Part shown: positions 20,443-30,000 of the stretch, piece by piece
Numbering within the stretch: the stretch's first letter is position 1
How the letters are laid out: every line of letters starts with the position of its first letter
DNA from: Priapulus caudatus
Lineage: Eukaryota; Priapulida; Priapulimorpha; Priapulimorphida; Priapulidae
Direction: 5' to 3'
Assembly (NCBI RefSeq): GCF_000485595.1
Contig: NW_014577064.1
Span: 629,528-659,527, forward strand
Length of the DNA stretch: 30,000 nucleotides
Program-made: the position numbers and the translations under genes
Notes under the pieces: model-generated
Databases searched by the model: none
What the model was told of the DNA's origin: nothing
Seen by the model: only the letters and a program-made list of their open reading frames with translations

Positions 20443-21224
20443 TTGGTTAGCACACCCAGATTTTCTTAACACAGTCGTCATGCATATACTCTGCTTTCAC
20501 AACACACATACGTGTCAGAATTCTACCTGACAAGTTGAAAAAATAATCCAATCAATCGATAAGATTAGCGAAGATGTTCTAATCGTTGTTGCACGAAAAA
20601 GATGCAAACATAATGTGATTGCTAACGCAAGCACGTTTCTTGCTTCCGTCTATATAAGTTAACAAGTTTATAATACCATGAACAAGTTATAACTCAGACA
20701 GAAGCTATTGACTGGCAACAATCAAGCCATCGCGTCTATATAAAGTATGCTACACGGTGTTGTCGGTATGATGTCGATGAGCTGTCGTAGTCTATAGGGA
20801 GGATCAATCTATCACTCACGGCGGAACAAGGCTTAGCGTTCAATGTAGTTAGATCTAAGCGTAACCCTGCGCGTGACCCCAACTCGTACGATAGCCCTGA
20901 TCCTAACTCTAACCGTACCGGTAACTATAAAGCTATCCCTAACTCCGTGTTGAGTGACCTTATGGCACTCCCGCGTTGCCACGGATGACCGCTTGAGACC
21001 ACTCTCCCTTTCTCTCGCGTCCTTTCACGTATCACTCAACTCTTCTAGTGAAACATTGATGGAATCAACAGTGGATAACGATGCGCAGGGCATCGCTGTG
21101 TGTGATGCACGTCGTGAATATACACGGACGAAAAAAATCAACCCTCCGCTCGGCGCTTTGCATTTGCCGACCTGAAGCATGCCCGTTGCAAGCTCGTGCA
21201 ATCTTTATAGAAGCTCAGCGGCGC
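20443..21224. other. No recognised gene
   Basis: Unique DNA. A CTAAC/AACCC-rich patch at 20860-20946 weakly resembles degenerate telomeric repeat but has no regular period. Confidence 0.4.
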
Positions 21225-21918
21225 TTGCACGCACGTGTACGCGTGTGTACGTCTGTGCGTGCAGGTATACGCGCGTGCGTGCGTGTGTGTGTTCGTGCGT
21301 GCGTGTGTATGTGTGTGCGTGCGTGCGCGTGTACGTGTGTGTGTGTGTGCGTGCGTGTGCGTATGTGCGTGTGTGCGTGTGTGCGTACGTGTACGTGGGT
21401 GCGTATGTGTGTGTATGCATGCGTGCGTATGTACGTGTGTGCGTGCGTATGTGCGTGTGTACGTGTGTATGTGTGCGCGTGCGTGTGTATGTATGTATGT
21501 GTGTGCACGCGTGCGTGTGTATGTGTGTGCGTGCGTGCGCGTGTATGTGTGTGCGTGCGTGCGTGTGTATGTGTGTGCGTGCGTGCGCGTGTGTGTGTGC
21601 GTGCGTGTGTGTATATGTGTGTGCGTGCGTGCGCGTGTAACGTGCTGTGCGTGCGTGCGTGATGGTATGTGTGTGCGTGTGTCCGTAGCGTTGTACGTGG
21701 GTGCGTGTTGTGTGTGTGTGTGTATGTTTGTGTGTGTGTGGTGTGTGTGTGTGTGGTGTGTGTGTGTGTGTGTGTGTGGTGGGTTTGTGTGTGTGTGCTG
21801 CGCGTGCTACGTGGTGTACGTGTGCGTGACGTGTGTGGTGCGTTATGCTAGGCGTGTGTGCGGTGTTGTGACGTGTGTGCGTTGTGCGTGGCGTGCGTGT
21901 AACGTGGGTGCGTGCGGT

Positions 21919-21968
<50 letters not shown>

Positions 21969-22051
21969 CGTTCGGCGTGTACGTGTGTGTGGGTGCGTGT
22001 GTGTAGTGCGTGTGTGGCGTGGCCGTGTACGTGCGTGCGTGCGTGCGTTGT

Positions 22052-22087
<36 letters not shown>

Positions 22088-22662
22088 TGGGCTAGTATGT
22101 AGAGTGTGTGTGTGCGTGCGCGCAGTGTTGTAGTGTGTGTGTGTGTGTGTGCTGTGTGTAATGTGTGTGTGTGCGTGCGCGCGGCGTTGTGTGTTGTGTG
22201 GTGGTGTGTGTGTGTGTGTGTGTGTGCGTGCGCGTCTACGTGTGTACGTGTGCGTGTACGCGTGTGCGTGCGTGTATGTAGGTGTGTGTGTGTGTGGTAT
22301 TGCGTGCGGCTACGTGTTTGTACGATGTGCGTGTAGCGTGTGATGCGTCGTGTAAGTAGGTGTGCGTGTGTGTGTGTGCGTGGCGAGGCGTCTACGTGTG
22401 TACGTGATGCGTGTACGTATGTCGTTGCGTGTATGTAGGTGTGTGTGTGTGTGTAGTGTTGTGTGTGTGTGTGTGTGTAGTGTGTGTGTTGGCGGGCGCG
22501 TCTACGTATTGTGTAACGTGTGCGTGTACGCGTGTCGTGCGTGCTATGTAGGCGGTGGCGTGATGTGTGGTGTGTGTGTGTTTGTGGTGTGCGTGCGGCG
22601 TCTACGTGATGTTACGTGTCGCGTGTACGCGTGTGCGTGCGTGTATGTAGGTGTGTGTGTGC
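21225..22662. repeat. 1.4-kb GT/GC-rich alternating purine-pyrimidine array
   Basis: Almost continuous alternation of GTGT, GTGC, GTAC and GTAT. The first part (to about 21660) is clean, with units like GTGTATGTGTGTGCGTGCGT. The second part carries many breaks such as GTGGTG and TAGTG. From 22232 a higher-order unit beginning GCGTCTACG or GCGGCTACG recurs at 22232, 22306, 22388, 22498 and 22598, each followed by GTATGTAGGTG or a variant. Such alternation is prone to form Z-DNA. The Cys/Val/Arg frames (up to 286 codons) are repeat artefacts. Confidence 0.95.
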
Positions 22663-23406
22663 ACACGGCCGAACACGCAGACAAAGCGGCGCACTTTTTG
22701 CCGAGTGCATTACTTTCGGTGTGTTTGCCTTTTCGCTCCCCGAGCGAAACCTGTTTGTAGAAGAGGCTAACGCGGCGACATACGAGGGACAATAAAATGC
22801 GCGGGATACACCCTGCAATATAAAGGCCAGTGCCCTATCGACATGGGAAATAATCGAGCAAGTCCATGTGAAGAGCGAGCGAGCGAGCAAGCGAGAGAAA
22901 GAGAGAGAGAGAGTGGAGAGGGGACACTGTTTGATTGTCAGAAGAAGCGCTCTCAACGTCAATGACTTAGCCTAGCGGCGGTAAAGTCAAATATCTTTAC
23001 TCGTGGAGCACTAGCTACCGGTAATTTAATGCGGCTAGTCCGTAGTCCCGCCGGAGCGGCATGCATGCTCGTTAGTAACGTGCTCGGCGGGCCGCAGGAA
23101 AGAATTGTTTCCCAGTCGATCAACATCGCTAAATTGGCGGCATGTCGCTCGTAAAAAGAGCAGTTCTGCATGTACGCCTATGGCCGTATACGATGACACT
23201 CCCTACGCCATTGTAGGCGCGTTCACTTCACGCACAACAAATGATTCCTTTCTGCCAAACCAATTTCACGCTAGGTTTTTGCGGACCTTTCGAGGGCTTT
23301 TCGTGATCCACGACCGCGCAGTTAAGAAGTGGGATGAACTGTGAAGTGAGGGGGAATGCCTGTGACAGAGGGGAAGCAATTACAACCTATATGTTCTACA
23401 TAGTAG
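22663..23406. other. No firmly recognised gene; coding-like patch 22959-23344
   Basis: A 70-codon minus frame (22959-23171) and a 79-codon plus frame (23105-23344) overlap in a GC-richer patch. Both look protein-like but match no family I can name. A GAGC/GAGA patch is at 22875-22918. Confidence 0.3.
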
Positions 23407-23445
23407 CAGGAGTAGATAATAGGGAATCCCTATTATCTACTCCTG
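23407..23445. repeat. Perfect 39-bp palindrome (19-bp arms, 1-base centre)
   Basis: CAGGAGTAGATAATAGGGA (23407-23425) is exactly complementary to 23427-23445 around a single A. With flank, the right end reads (inverted) ATCAGGAGTAGATAAT, similar to the ends of the 9114-9265 element. It could be a collapsed MITE (two termini joined) or a hairpin-forming insertion. Confidence 0.85.
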
Positions 23446-24705
23446 ATAGTAGCCTACATATTAATATGTCCATAACATTATGCTTATACCGTGTAGATTC
23501 GATTAACTTATTGTTTGATGCAACGAGGCTATAAGTTCACGATGAAATAAAAAAAATATCTCACCATCCAACCCCCTCTTGTTAATCCGTCGTTCTTAGA
23601 AAGAGAAGATAGACATATTGGATTAATAATCTCAGCATAAGCCATCCATGTGGGGGTCAACATACGGTGTTAAACACCTGGCTGGATGGACGATTTTGAC
23701 AGCCCCGAGTAACAAGTCAAGTTTAACTTGCGCGCTAGAGCAGTGTGCTCGAGTCATGCAGCCTACGGTTTACATTCAACATATAACACGTGTAATTCAC
23801 ACCTCAGATGATCGGTTATCGTTATAAATCGCAGTGCAATTAACAAAGCATATTATTTATTATATATATATATATATATACATATCACATTACTTTTCAA
23901 GGAATTTTGAATAAACCGCAAAACACTATAAATTGCATAGATTGTACAATGAGTACATATTTATTCTTAATCTTGTTGAAACACAAGAGTAAACTTACTT
24001 TACTTTACTTTACTTTACTTTTACACAACTTACTTAACCTCTACAACCCTATTAATAAATCTTTATTGATTATTATATCAGTTGGCTTACATAGTTACAT
24101 TATTAGGCGGCAATATAAGTGATAATCAAGCGAAAAACTGCATACTCTCTATAATACCACATATACACGCGTGGAGCAATTGCGGAATTTGTATACTAGC
24201 GGCAGCCAAAAAAGAAATTTAGAGAAGAAAAAAAAGCGTCTAATCATAAGCTTCCACCAAGAAATGAACAAGGAAGAATGCCGAAGTAGAGGCCTGTGTA
24301 TTTTAATTACAACCATACGAAGCAATATGTAACCGTCCGAGCTTGGACCCGCGTTTAGATAACGTTATACCTCGCAGGATAGTTAGGGAAGCCTAGAGCT
24401 GAATGACCACTCATAGAAGACTCTTTCTATGGGTAAGAAATCACAAGAGGTGACGCTTAAATTTGGTTAAAAATAAACATCTTTAAGGTTCATATTCGCC
24501 TTGGCAGGTGTTAGCGTCCGCGCCATGATGCGATGAAGTAATAAGTTGGCAACATATAGGATTCGCGGACGTAGTTGAGTCAGCTCTACGCGTGTCCATG
24601 TGCTATAGGAACTATTACCCACAAGATAATTTACCGGAAAACTATTCTGATGTTCCGAAACGTGCAGTACTGCTACACGCATCATTGTCTCGCACATACA
24701 TACAT

Positions 24706-24706
<1 letters not shown>
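23446..24706. other. No recognised gene; small AT and CTTTA repeats
   Basis: Includes a TA tract (about 23858-23882) and a (CTTTA)n tract (23994-24022). AT-rich frames, including a Leu-rich 71-codon one at 23907-24122, are composition artefacts. Confidence 0.4.

Positions 24707-24709
<3 letters not shown>

Positions 24710-24753
<44 letters not shown>
24710..24753. repeat. (CA)n microsatellite
   Basis: A perfect CA run of about 22 units, preceded by CATACATACATGTA. Confidence 0.95.
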
Positions 24754-24755
<2 letters not shown>

Positions 24756-27070
24756 CCGTACATGCGGGAACTCTGGCTGATGAAAGCTAGAGTACCCAAT
24801 TCGTTCAACTAGGCGTATACTTTATTACGCAGGAAGTAAAATTTTCGATACAGCCGAATATTTGAAAGCGCAAGTTGAGCGCGTTCGGTCGGTCGGGCTG
24901 TGATGAGACCATGCGTCAAACTTTCTTTCTAATTCGGCTGGTGTTTCGCATAAATACTCGCGCATCCACTTTACTATTCTATACATTTAATCTCAGAGTT
25001 CATCTGGATCAGCTAGTTCCCTTCCCACACTGCATAGTTAATGATGCAGGCCCGCGTATAAATACTACTACGTGGCAATTATATCTAATTAGTATTTGTG
25101 TGTAACAATGCGAAACAACCGGTCTCTCTCATAATAGAACAGTTAATTTTATGCTCAGCAGCCTCGTGATAAGGGAGCGGGATACATCATATCAAGAGCG
25201 TATAAAGAAGGTAGAAGAAATAACCGTCTTTATAAGCTCTTGATTATGTAACTATGTAGCATATGTTCAACGACTGGGAATTGTAAACGGTAATGCACCC
25301 GTAATCCACCATGTATTCGTAATTAACCGTTGGCAGGACAAGATCAGTCTCGTGGGAAGTCAACACGGAAACACCGAAACAGGAAAGCTATACAACTAAT
25401 TTATGCCGCATTGTATCACCAGCTTATCAAAATTAGTAATGCGTATACGGAAGCCGGCAATTCATATAGTTTTTATTATAAGCTCGCGAGCATCGTCTTA
25501 CGCGACGTCATCACCCTCCTGGTTATGAAAGTTATTTGCACTAGCTCATTTAGGTCTTTTACTTCGCTGAGATGATGACATCTGAAGTAGAAGAGCAAAC
25601 GTGCGACAACTGTCAGTGACTTCATACAGGTGCTGCCCCTAGCACATGGTTCCGGCACTTGCGAGTAAAACACATTCTACTAGGCGGCTATAGAAAACTG
25701 ATTCACGATAGGCGAAGTCACGAATATCAATATCGTGATAGCGTGATCATATATGCATATACATGCTCTGTTATACTCCGTAATGACACGTACGTTGTCT
25801 GTCAGACCGTCACTCAGGCTGCTGTCCCGCATACACAACCTAGTATGGGAACAACGACATTACAGATCACGCCATGGCCTTGTATAAACACGATGAGTTA
25901 CCCGGGAGAGGTTTAGCCGCTATTAGTGCGATCGCGTCCGTCTAATGCCCGCGTTGATGACCACCAGACAGTGTCACATTAGTCCATCGTACAAACATGA
26001 GTCGCGGGCGGCCGCCCCGTCAACGACAACCTGCTCTATTATACCGGAGTGCAGCTTTTGATCAGGGACTTTATGTTTACCGCGCTAGAGAGCTTCCCGT
26101 GGGGCGCGTGAGGCTGGGCGAAATCTCGAATGCGCTGTCTGTTATTATCAGTTCATAGAATTATCCCGAGTTTATTGAATTCGCGTAATTAGAAAAATGG
26201 AGCAGTCGCGAATGAGAGTAATCGACACTGTTTTGTTGTTGCTTGCAATCGATTTATTTTCAATGCCTAATTAATTGATGAGTTTATATGCAGCAGGGTT
26301 TGACCCCGCTTGTCCAACCAGCCCGCGTTTTTCTTTGACCAATGAAGATACCTGCGTCCAATAGACATGCGGCTATAAAACAACTCAACATACATCCAAG
26401 AATATTGGCATACCTTACCCGACACAACGTGTAACAAATAGTGACAAAGGCATAGTAGAGAACCTGTTGAAGGTAGCAATGTCGTACGACCAATCGTGGT
26501 ATTTCGGAAGTGTTTACGAAGTTAGGCATGCGTCGCCGTAACAATGCCATCCAGCACGAAACTCGTGAATACCTGGAGCGCATTTCTCATGAGTGAGAGT
26601 TGTGAAGTCGTGTAAGATTATCACGAGATGAGGGCGTACACAATGCGTGTCTTTGTCAAGCTGCACAACACTGCACTATCTCAAGTTGGCGTTTACTAGT
26701 CAGAATCATGACACAGTTATGTATATAGCAGCAGCGGCGGCGCGTTAATAGATAACTAGCCAAGTTCCTCGCATCACGGAAAGAAAGGGAATAAAAAGGA
26801 ATCTCTCGCAGTACCAGTACACAGCTGAATGTCACGTATCAACGATCGGATCGAATCAGACCGCAACGTCTGACAATGGGCACTATAACCAAGAACTCTG
26901 CAGCATGTAGAATAAATCACGTTTCTTAGCTATGTTCCTCGGATATACGCGGTTATCTTCAATGATAAAATTCCTGTGTAACTGCTATTTAAGTTTCTAT
27001 TGGCACCGCACACGCTGTAATTTCAGCGCGATCGTGCTGGACTATCAAGCGAACCCGGCCATTATCACTC
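24754..27070. other. No recognised gene
   Basis: Unique DNA. A 53-codon ATG frame at 25997-26158 (+) starts MSRGRPPRQRQPALLYR, and a 99-codon minus frame lies at 26284-26583; neither shows a known domain. No RNA gene or transposon termini were found. Confidence 0.4.
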
Positions 27071-27106
27071 CATATATTACATACATACATATACACATAT
27101 ATATAC

Positions 27107-27170
<64 letters not shown>
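27071..27170. repeat. (TACA)n/(TA)n microsatellite
   Basis: ATACATACATATACACATATA grades into a long TA run, ending at TATAATACATGC. Confidence 0.95.
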
Positions 27171-27976
27171 CATGCTTGATTCACTCCCCGGCGCGATGTC
27201 TAACCTCAGAGGCCTCCACCTCTGGTGGATGTATGAGAAGGTTGTGGAGGTGAATGTAAGAGAATGGCGCGTGTAAGGTGCGATAATCCCAGTAAGGGAG
27301 TGTGATATAATGGTTTAGCAGGGCGCGACGTCTAGACCGCCAACACCCCTGTTTTTTCATTAGGAGTAACTTGCGGGCTGACTTTAGTTAGCTGAATTTT
27401 AGCTGGCTGAGGTTTAGCCGCGCGCTAGGCTCTATCATGCTGGTGCCCGCTTGTTCTTACGCACACACACAGCCTTGCGTCTCGGCGGCCCGCTTTGTGT
27501 TGGAGAAGAAGGATCCTCACGCGTAAGCTTCACGCGGGCTGATATCTCAAGGTGAGATTAAGCGATTGTAACAAAGATGCGAGTGCGCTGGTACGGCGTA
27601 TGGACACCCGGTGGTCAGCGGGCGTGGCCGGACAATGACTTAATCCTGGCCGGCCAAACGTTGTTCACACAGTGGCTCTCATCTTGACGACCACTCGACA
27701 GAGCGTGGAACATTGTCGTCCTTGGTCGATGAATGCAAAGTAACGGCGACGTCGTGGTCGAATTAAGCGAACTACTTTGTTCGTGCCACCGAATCGAGGC
27801 CACATGACGACGTTCTGGTCGAGCCAACTTCTAAGAGCAGAAATTAATATCTAGCCGACTACCGCCGTTGTCGGCGTTCTTCTAGAGTGTGTTAAAAAAT
27901 TCACGCTAAGGATATGTTCATATGTTTGCTTTAATTTTTGTGTCTTTCAGCGTTCGTGTGTGCGCGCATGCGCATG

Positions 27977-27980
<4 letters not shown>
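27171..27980. other. No recognised gene
   Basis: Unique DNA. A patch at 27678-27822 has several dispersed GACGAC/GTGGTCG-type motifs on both strands, with no clear repeat period. Confidence 0.4.
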
Positions 27981-28038
<58 letters not shown>

Positions 28039-28067
28039 TATCTTCTCTGTCTCTCTGTGGGTGTGTG

Positions 28068-28112
<45 letters not shown>

Positions 28113-28170
28113 TGCGTGCGTGTGTGCGTGCGTGCGTGCGTGCGTGCGTGCGTGTGCGTGCGTGCGTGCG
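27981..28170. repeat. (CT)n, (GT)n, (GTGC)n compound microsatellite
   Basis: CT tract 27981-28056, GT tract 28058-28110, then GTGC/GTGT to about 28170. A plus-strand open frame runs through it to 28425, but its repeat part is artefactual. Confidence 0.95.
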
Positions 28171-29075
28171 AGCGCGTGTCTGCTCGTCTGCACGAGTGTC
28201 TTTTACGGACCCCGCATCACCTCAATTCCATACCATGCTTACAACAGTTACTTAAGTAAATTACAATCCTGTATTTTTTCAACATTCGATTCCAAAATTC
28301 AAAGTATAGGGCCTACTATAAAGCGTTATTACAAAAACTACCGCATCACATCCCGGGAAATAGCCGAACTAAGAAAACGAGAGCTGTTTATAAGGAAGAT
28401 TAATCTTCACAAAACAACAGTTTAGTCAAGCTTATAAAGCTGAACAATACGGATATTGCAGGCTTAGTCAGCTAAAGGAATAACTCTTTCTCGTTTCTGC
28501 ATTCATCCCGTCTCTTCCTTGTCACATATAACGATTCCTGTCTTACTCAATCTTTCCCTCTACCACTCGCCGCTCTCTTTGCCAACGTGTCATGCTTGGC
28601 AAAAAAACGACAGGTCGGCACGCGTGTGGTTTATGAACACGCTAGCACTTATTCTTGAACGCTCCCAGTGTTTTAGAGAACGCCGACACCGAGTACAGAC
28701 GTCGGGTGGAACCGTGCTGCAGGCAAGACGCGTATACGTCGTACGCTATCAATGTTCATGCGTGTGTTAGCATGCTCATCACGCAACACGGCATCAAGGC
28801 ACGGCACCAACAAGTTCCACCTGCTTTCCAGAGAGCACTGACCGAGGTGCGAGAGGGAGTGACCGCGGATTAAAGATTAAAATCTCCCAATAAGGATTCA
28901 AGTTCTTCATTCCACATTGATCTTCTGTATATAGTTTTAGCTGCGGGAATGAGTGACCGCGTATGCCGAAAACGACTTAGCGTGATTCAAGGTTACCTTT
29001 GTCCGTGGTTGCCCGCTCTGAATATGAGCGCGGCCATCCTTGTCAGATTTGTTGCTCTCGCGCCTAATGAAGAAT
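28171..29075. other. No recognised gene
   Basis: Unique DNA. The segment 28306-28425 (+) is open and reads [20 protein letters not shown] then a basic end; it looks protein-like, but with no splice acceptor or known family it is left uncalled. Confidence 0.35.
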
Positions 29076-29077
29076 GT

Positions 29078-29146
29078 GCCATCGTCATCGTCACCGTCAT
29101 CGTTATTGTCATCACTATCATCACCATCATCAGTATCACCAGCATC
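29078..29146. repeat. (CATCRT/ATC)n trinucleotide-type repeat
   Basis: Imperfect ATC/GTC triplets. On the minus strand this gives an Asp-rich stretch (DDGDDSDDNNDDGDDDDGT), a simple-sequence artefact unless supported by transcripts. Confidence 0.8.
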
Positions 29147-29956
29147 GGGATAAGCAGTAGCAACATTTTTAACTGAGATTATCTTTGTCATCGTATGATA
29201 ATGTATGGCAAACGATTACAGTATTACAGCTCCCACAACTGTGGCGATTACACAGGGGGTTAGACATTAAAACAGGAGGTTAGTTCTCAGAAGCACATGT
29301 ACACATGTAGTTATGGCATCATACGTCTAAAATGACATATATTGGAAGTGAGGTTTCACGCAAAAGTTACGATACCTTTGATGATAATTAAAATAAATTG
29401 CTGATAACCGTAACCATATATGATGTTTCTGACTACGGCCTACAGGTTAAGAGAATTCCGCGTTAGAAACATGAATTTTCTTTTGGTAGAGTATAGTTCC
29501 GCCTGTCACAGCCCCAGCAACACGTTCGCTTTGTCAAAATAGGCCTGAATAAAAAAACTGTCAAAGCCACGGCCGATTGTAAAGCCGTGGTAGAACTTGA
29601 TTGCGGTTTTACTGGGGCGGCGTATGTTTAGCACTGCAATACTCTATACGTGTAAGATTCCATGCTGTCATTTTCATGCTCATCCATGATTGTTGCGAGT
29701 TTAACTTTCGGCGAGCTCTCGCCTCAATCTCTTGTTCATACAAGCACTAAACAACAACCTTCGCAGAAGGCAACACGCTGTCTAGGGAGAATATGAAGAC
29801 GTTTCTCGTGGTTGTCATGTGACGTTGCCAACCAAGGCACCAAATATCAACATAAATAAAATCCGAAATAAAATGGCGATATTGTCATTGTGTTTAATCG
29901 CAGCTCGGTACGGTTAATGGAATATGCTCGCTGAGTAGCAAGATGCCTCGTTACCT
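29147..29956. other. No recognised gene
   Basis: AT-rich unique DNA. A small stem, CCACGGC/GCCGTGG (about 29565-29590), is the only structure seen. Confidence 0.4.
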
Positions 29957-29966
29957 CACACACACA

Positions 29967-30000
<34 letters not shown>
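29957..30000. repeat. (CA)n microsatellite, runs off the window
   Basis: CACACA run with one AAA interruption, continuing to the window edge. Confidence 0.95.

Noticed and set aside
20860-20946. Interstitial telomere-like CTAAC/AACCC patch
   Set aside because: No regular TTAGGG-type period; only loosely similar words.
21081-22336. Cys/Val/Arg-rich ORFs of up to 286 codons
   Set aside because: Artefacts of GT/GC repeats, open in several frames and on both strands.
23907-24122. Leu/Ile-rich 71-codon ORF that might be a mitochondrial insertion
   Set aside because: AT-rich simple sequence with a CTTTA repeat; no mitochondrial protein recognised.
25997-26158. 53-codon basic ORF starting MSRGRPPRQRQ
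   Set aside because: Short, no family recognised, no splice or promoter context.
27290-27360. TGGTTTAGCAGGG, an A-box-like tRNA/SINE promoter motif
   Set aside because: No matching B-box downstream and no cloverleaf could be drawn.
28937-29191. Asp-rich minus-strand ORF
   Set aside because: Translation of an ATC/GTC triplet repeat.

Overview
This window looks like animal (metazoan) nuclear DNA, most likely from a protostome invertebrate. Coding DNA is sparse and split by introns. Microsatellites and minisatellites take up a large share of the sequence, and there are no bacterial-style gene strings. The protostome inference rests mainly on one intronless, ionotropic-receptor-like gene that lacks the large amino-terminal domain of classical glutamate receptors. 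No species can be named from the sequence alone.

Only two protein-coding features are well supported. (1) At 527-619 (+) a short terminal exon encodes the last strand and C-terminal helix of a PH-like domain and then stops. The rest of that gene lies upstream of the window, and its last intron holds a 21-bp minisatellite (1-420). (2) At 10607-11998 (+) a complete 463-residue ionotropic glutamate receptor/IR-like channel subunit sits in one uninterrupted reading frame. It has a signal peptide, split ligand-binding lobes, M1, a re-entrant pore loop with QQG, M3, a cysteine pair in S2, M4 and a basic tail. The ligand arginine is kept, but the acidic residue that binds the amino group in glutamate receptors appears to be glycine.

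Layout: 1-620 intron minisatellite and PH exon; 620-3950 probable 3' UTR and intergenic DNA with two short tandem repeats, a cluster of nuclear-receptor-type half-sites and three AATAAA signals; 3950-6670 AT repeat, two related 22/25-bp minisatellites full of single-base indels, and a 46-bp repeat; 7740-8140 long CT tract; 9114-9265 a foldback element with 23-bp terminal inverted repeats; 9788-10034 GGAT/GA repeats; 10607-11998 the receptor gene; 12272-12970 a stack of microsatellites with related motifs; 15951-16016 two adjacent hairpins; 16329-17010 a probable PIF/Harbinger-like non-autonomous DNA transposon flanked by TTA; 17036-17395 microsatellites; 17400-21220 mostly featureless DNA with weak exon candidates; 21225-22660 a 1.4-kb GT/GC-rich alternating purine-pyrimidine array; 22660-30000 mostly featureless DNA with a perfect 39-bp palindrome and several microsatellites.

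No multi-gene system is visible. The two genes have no evident functional link. The points most worth a second look are the receptor's altered binding site, the two inverted-repeat elements with similar ends, the transposon-like element, and the indel-ridden minisatellites, which may be partly assembly error.
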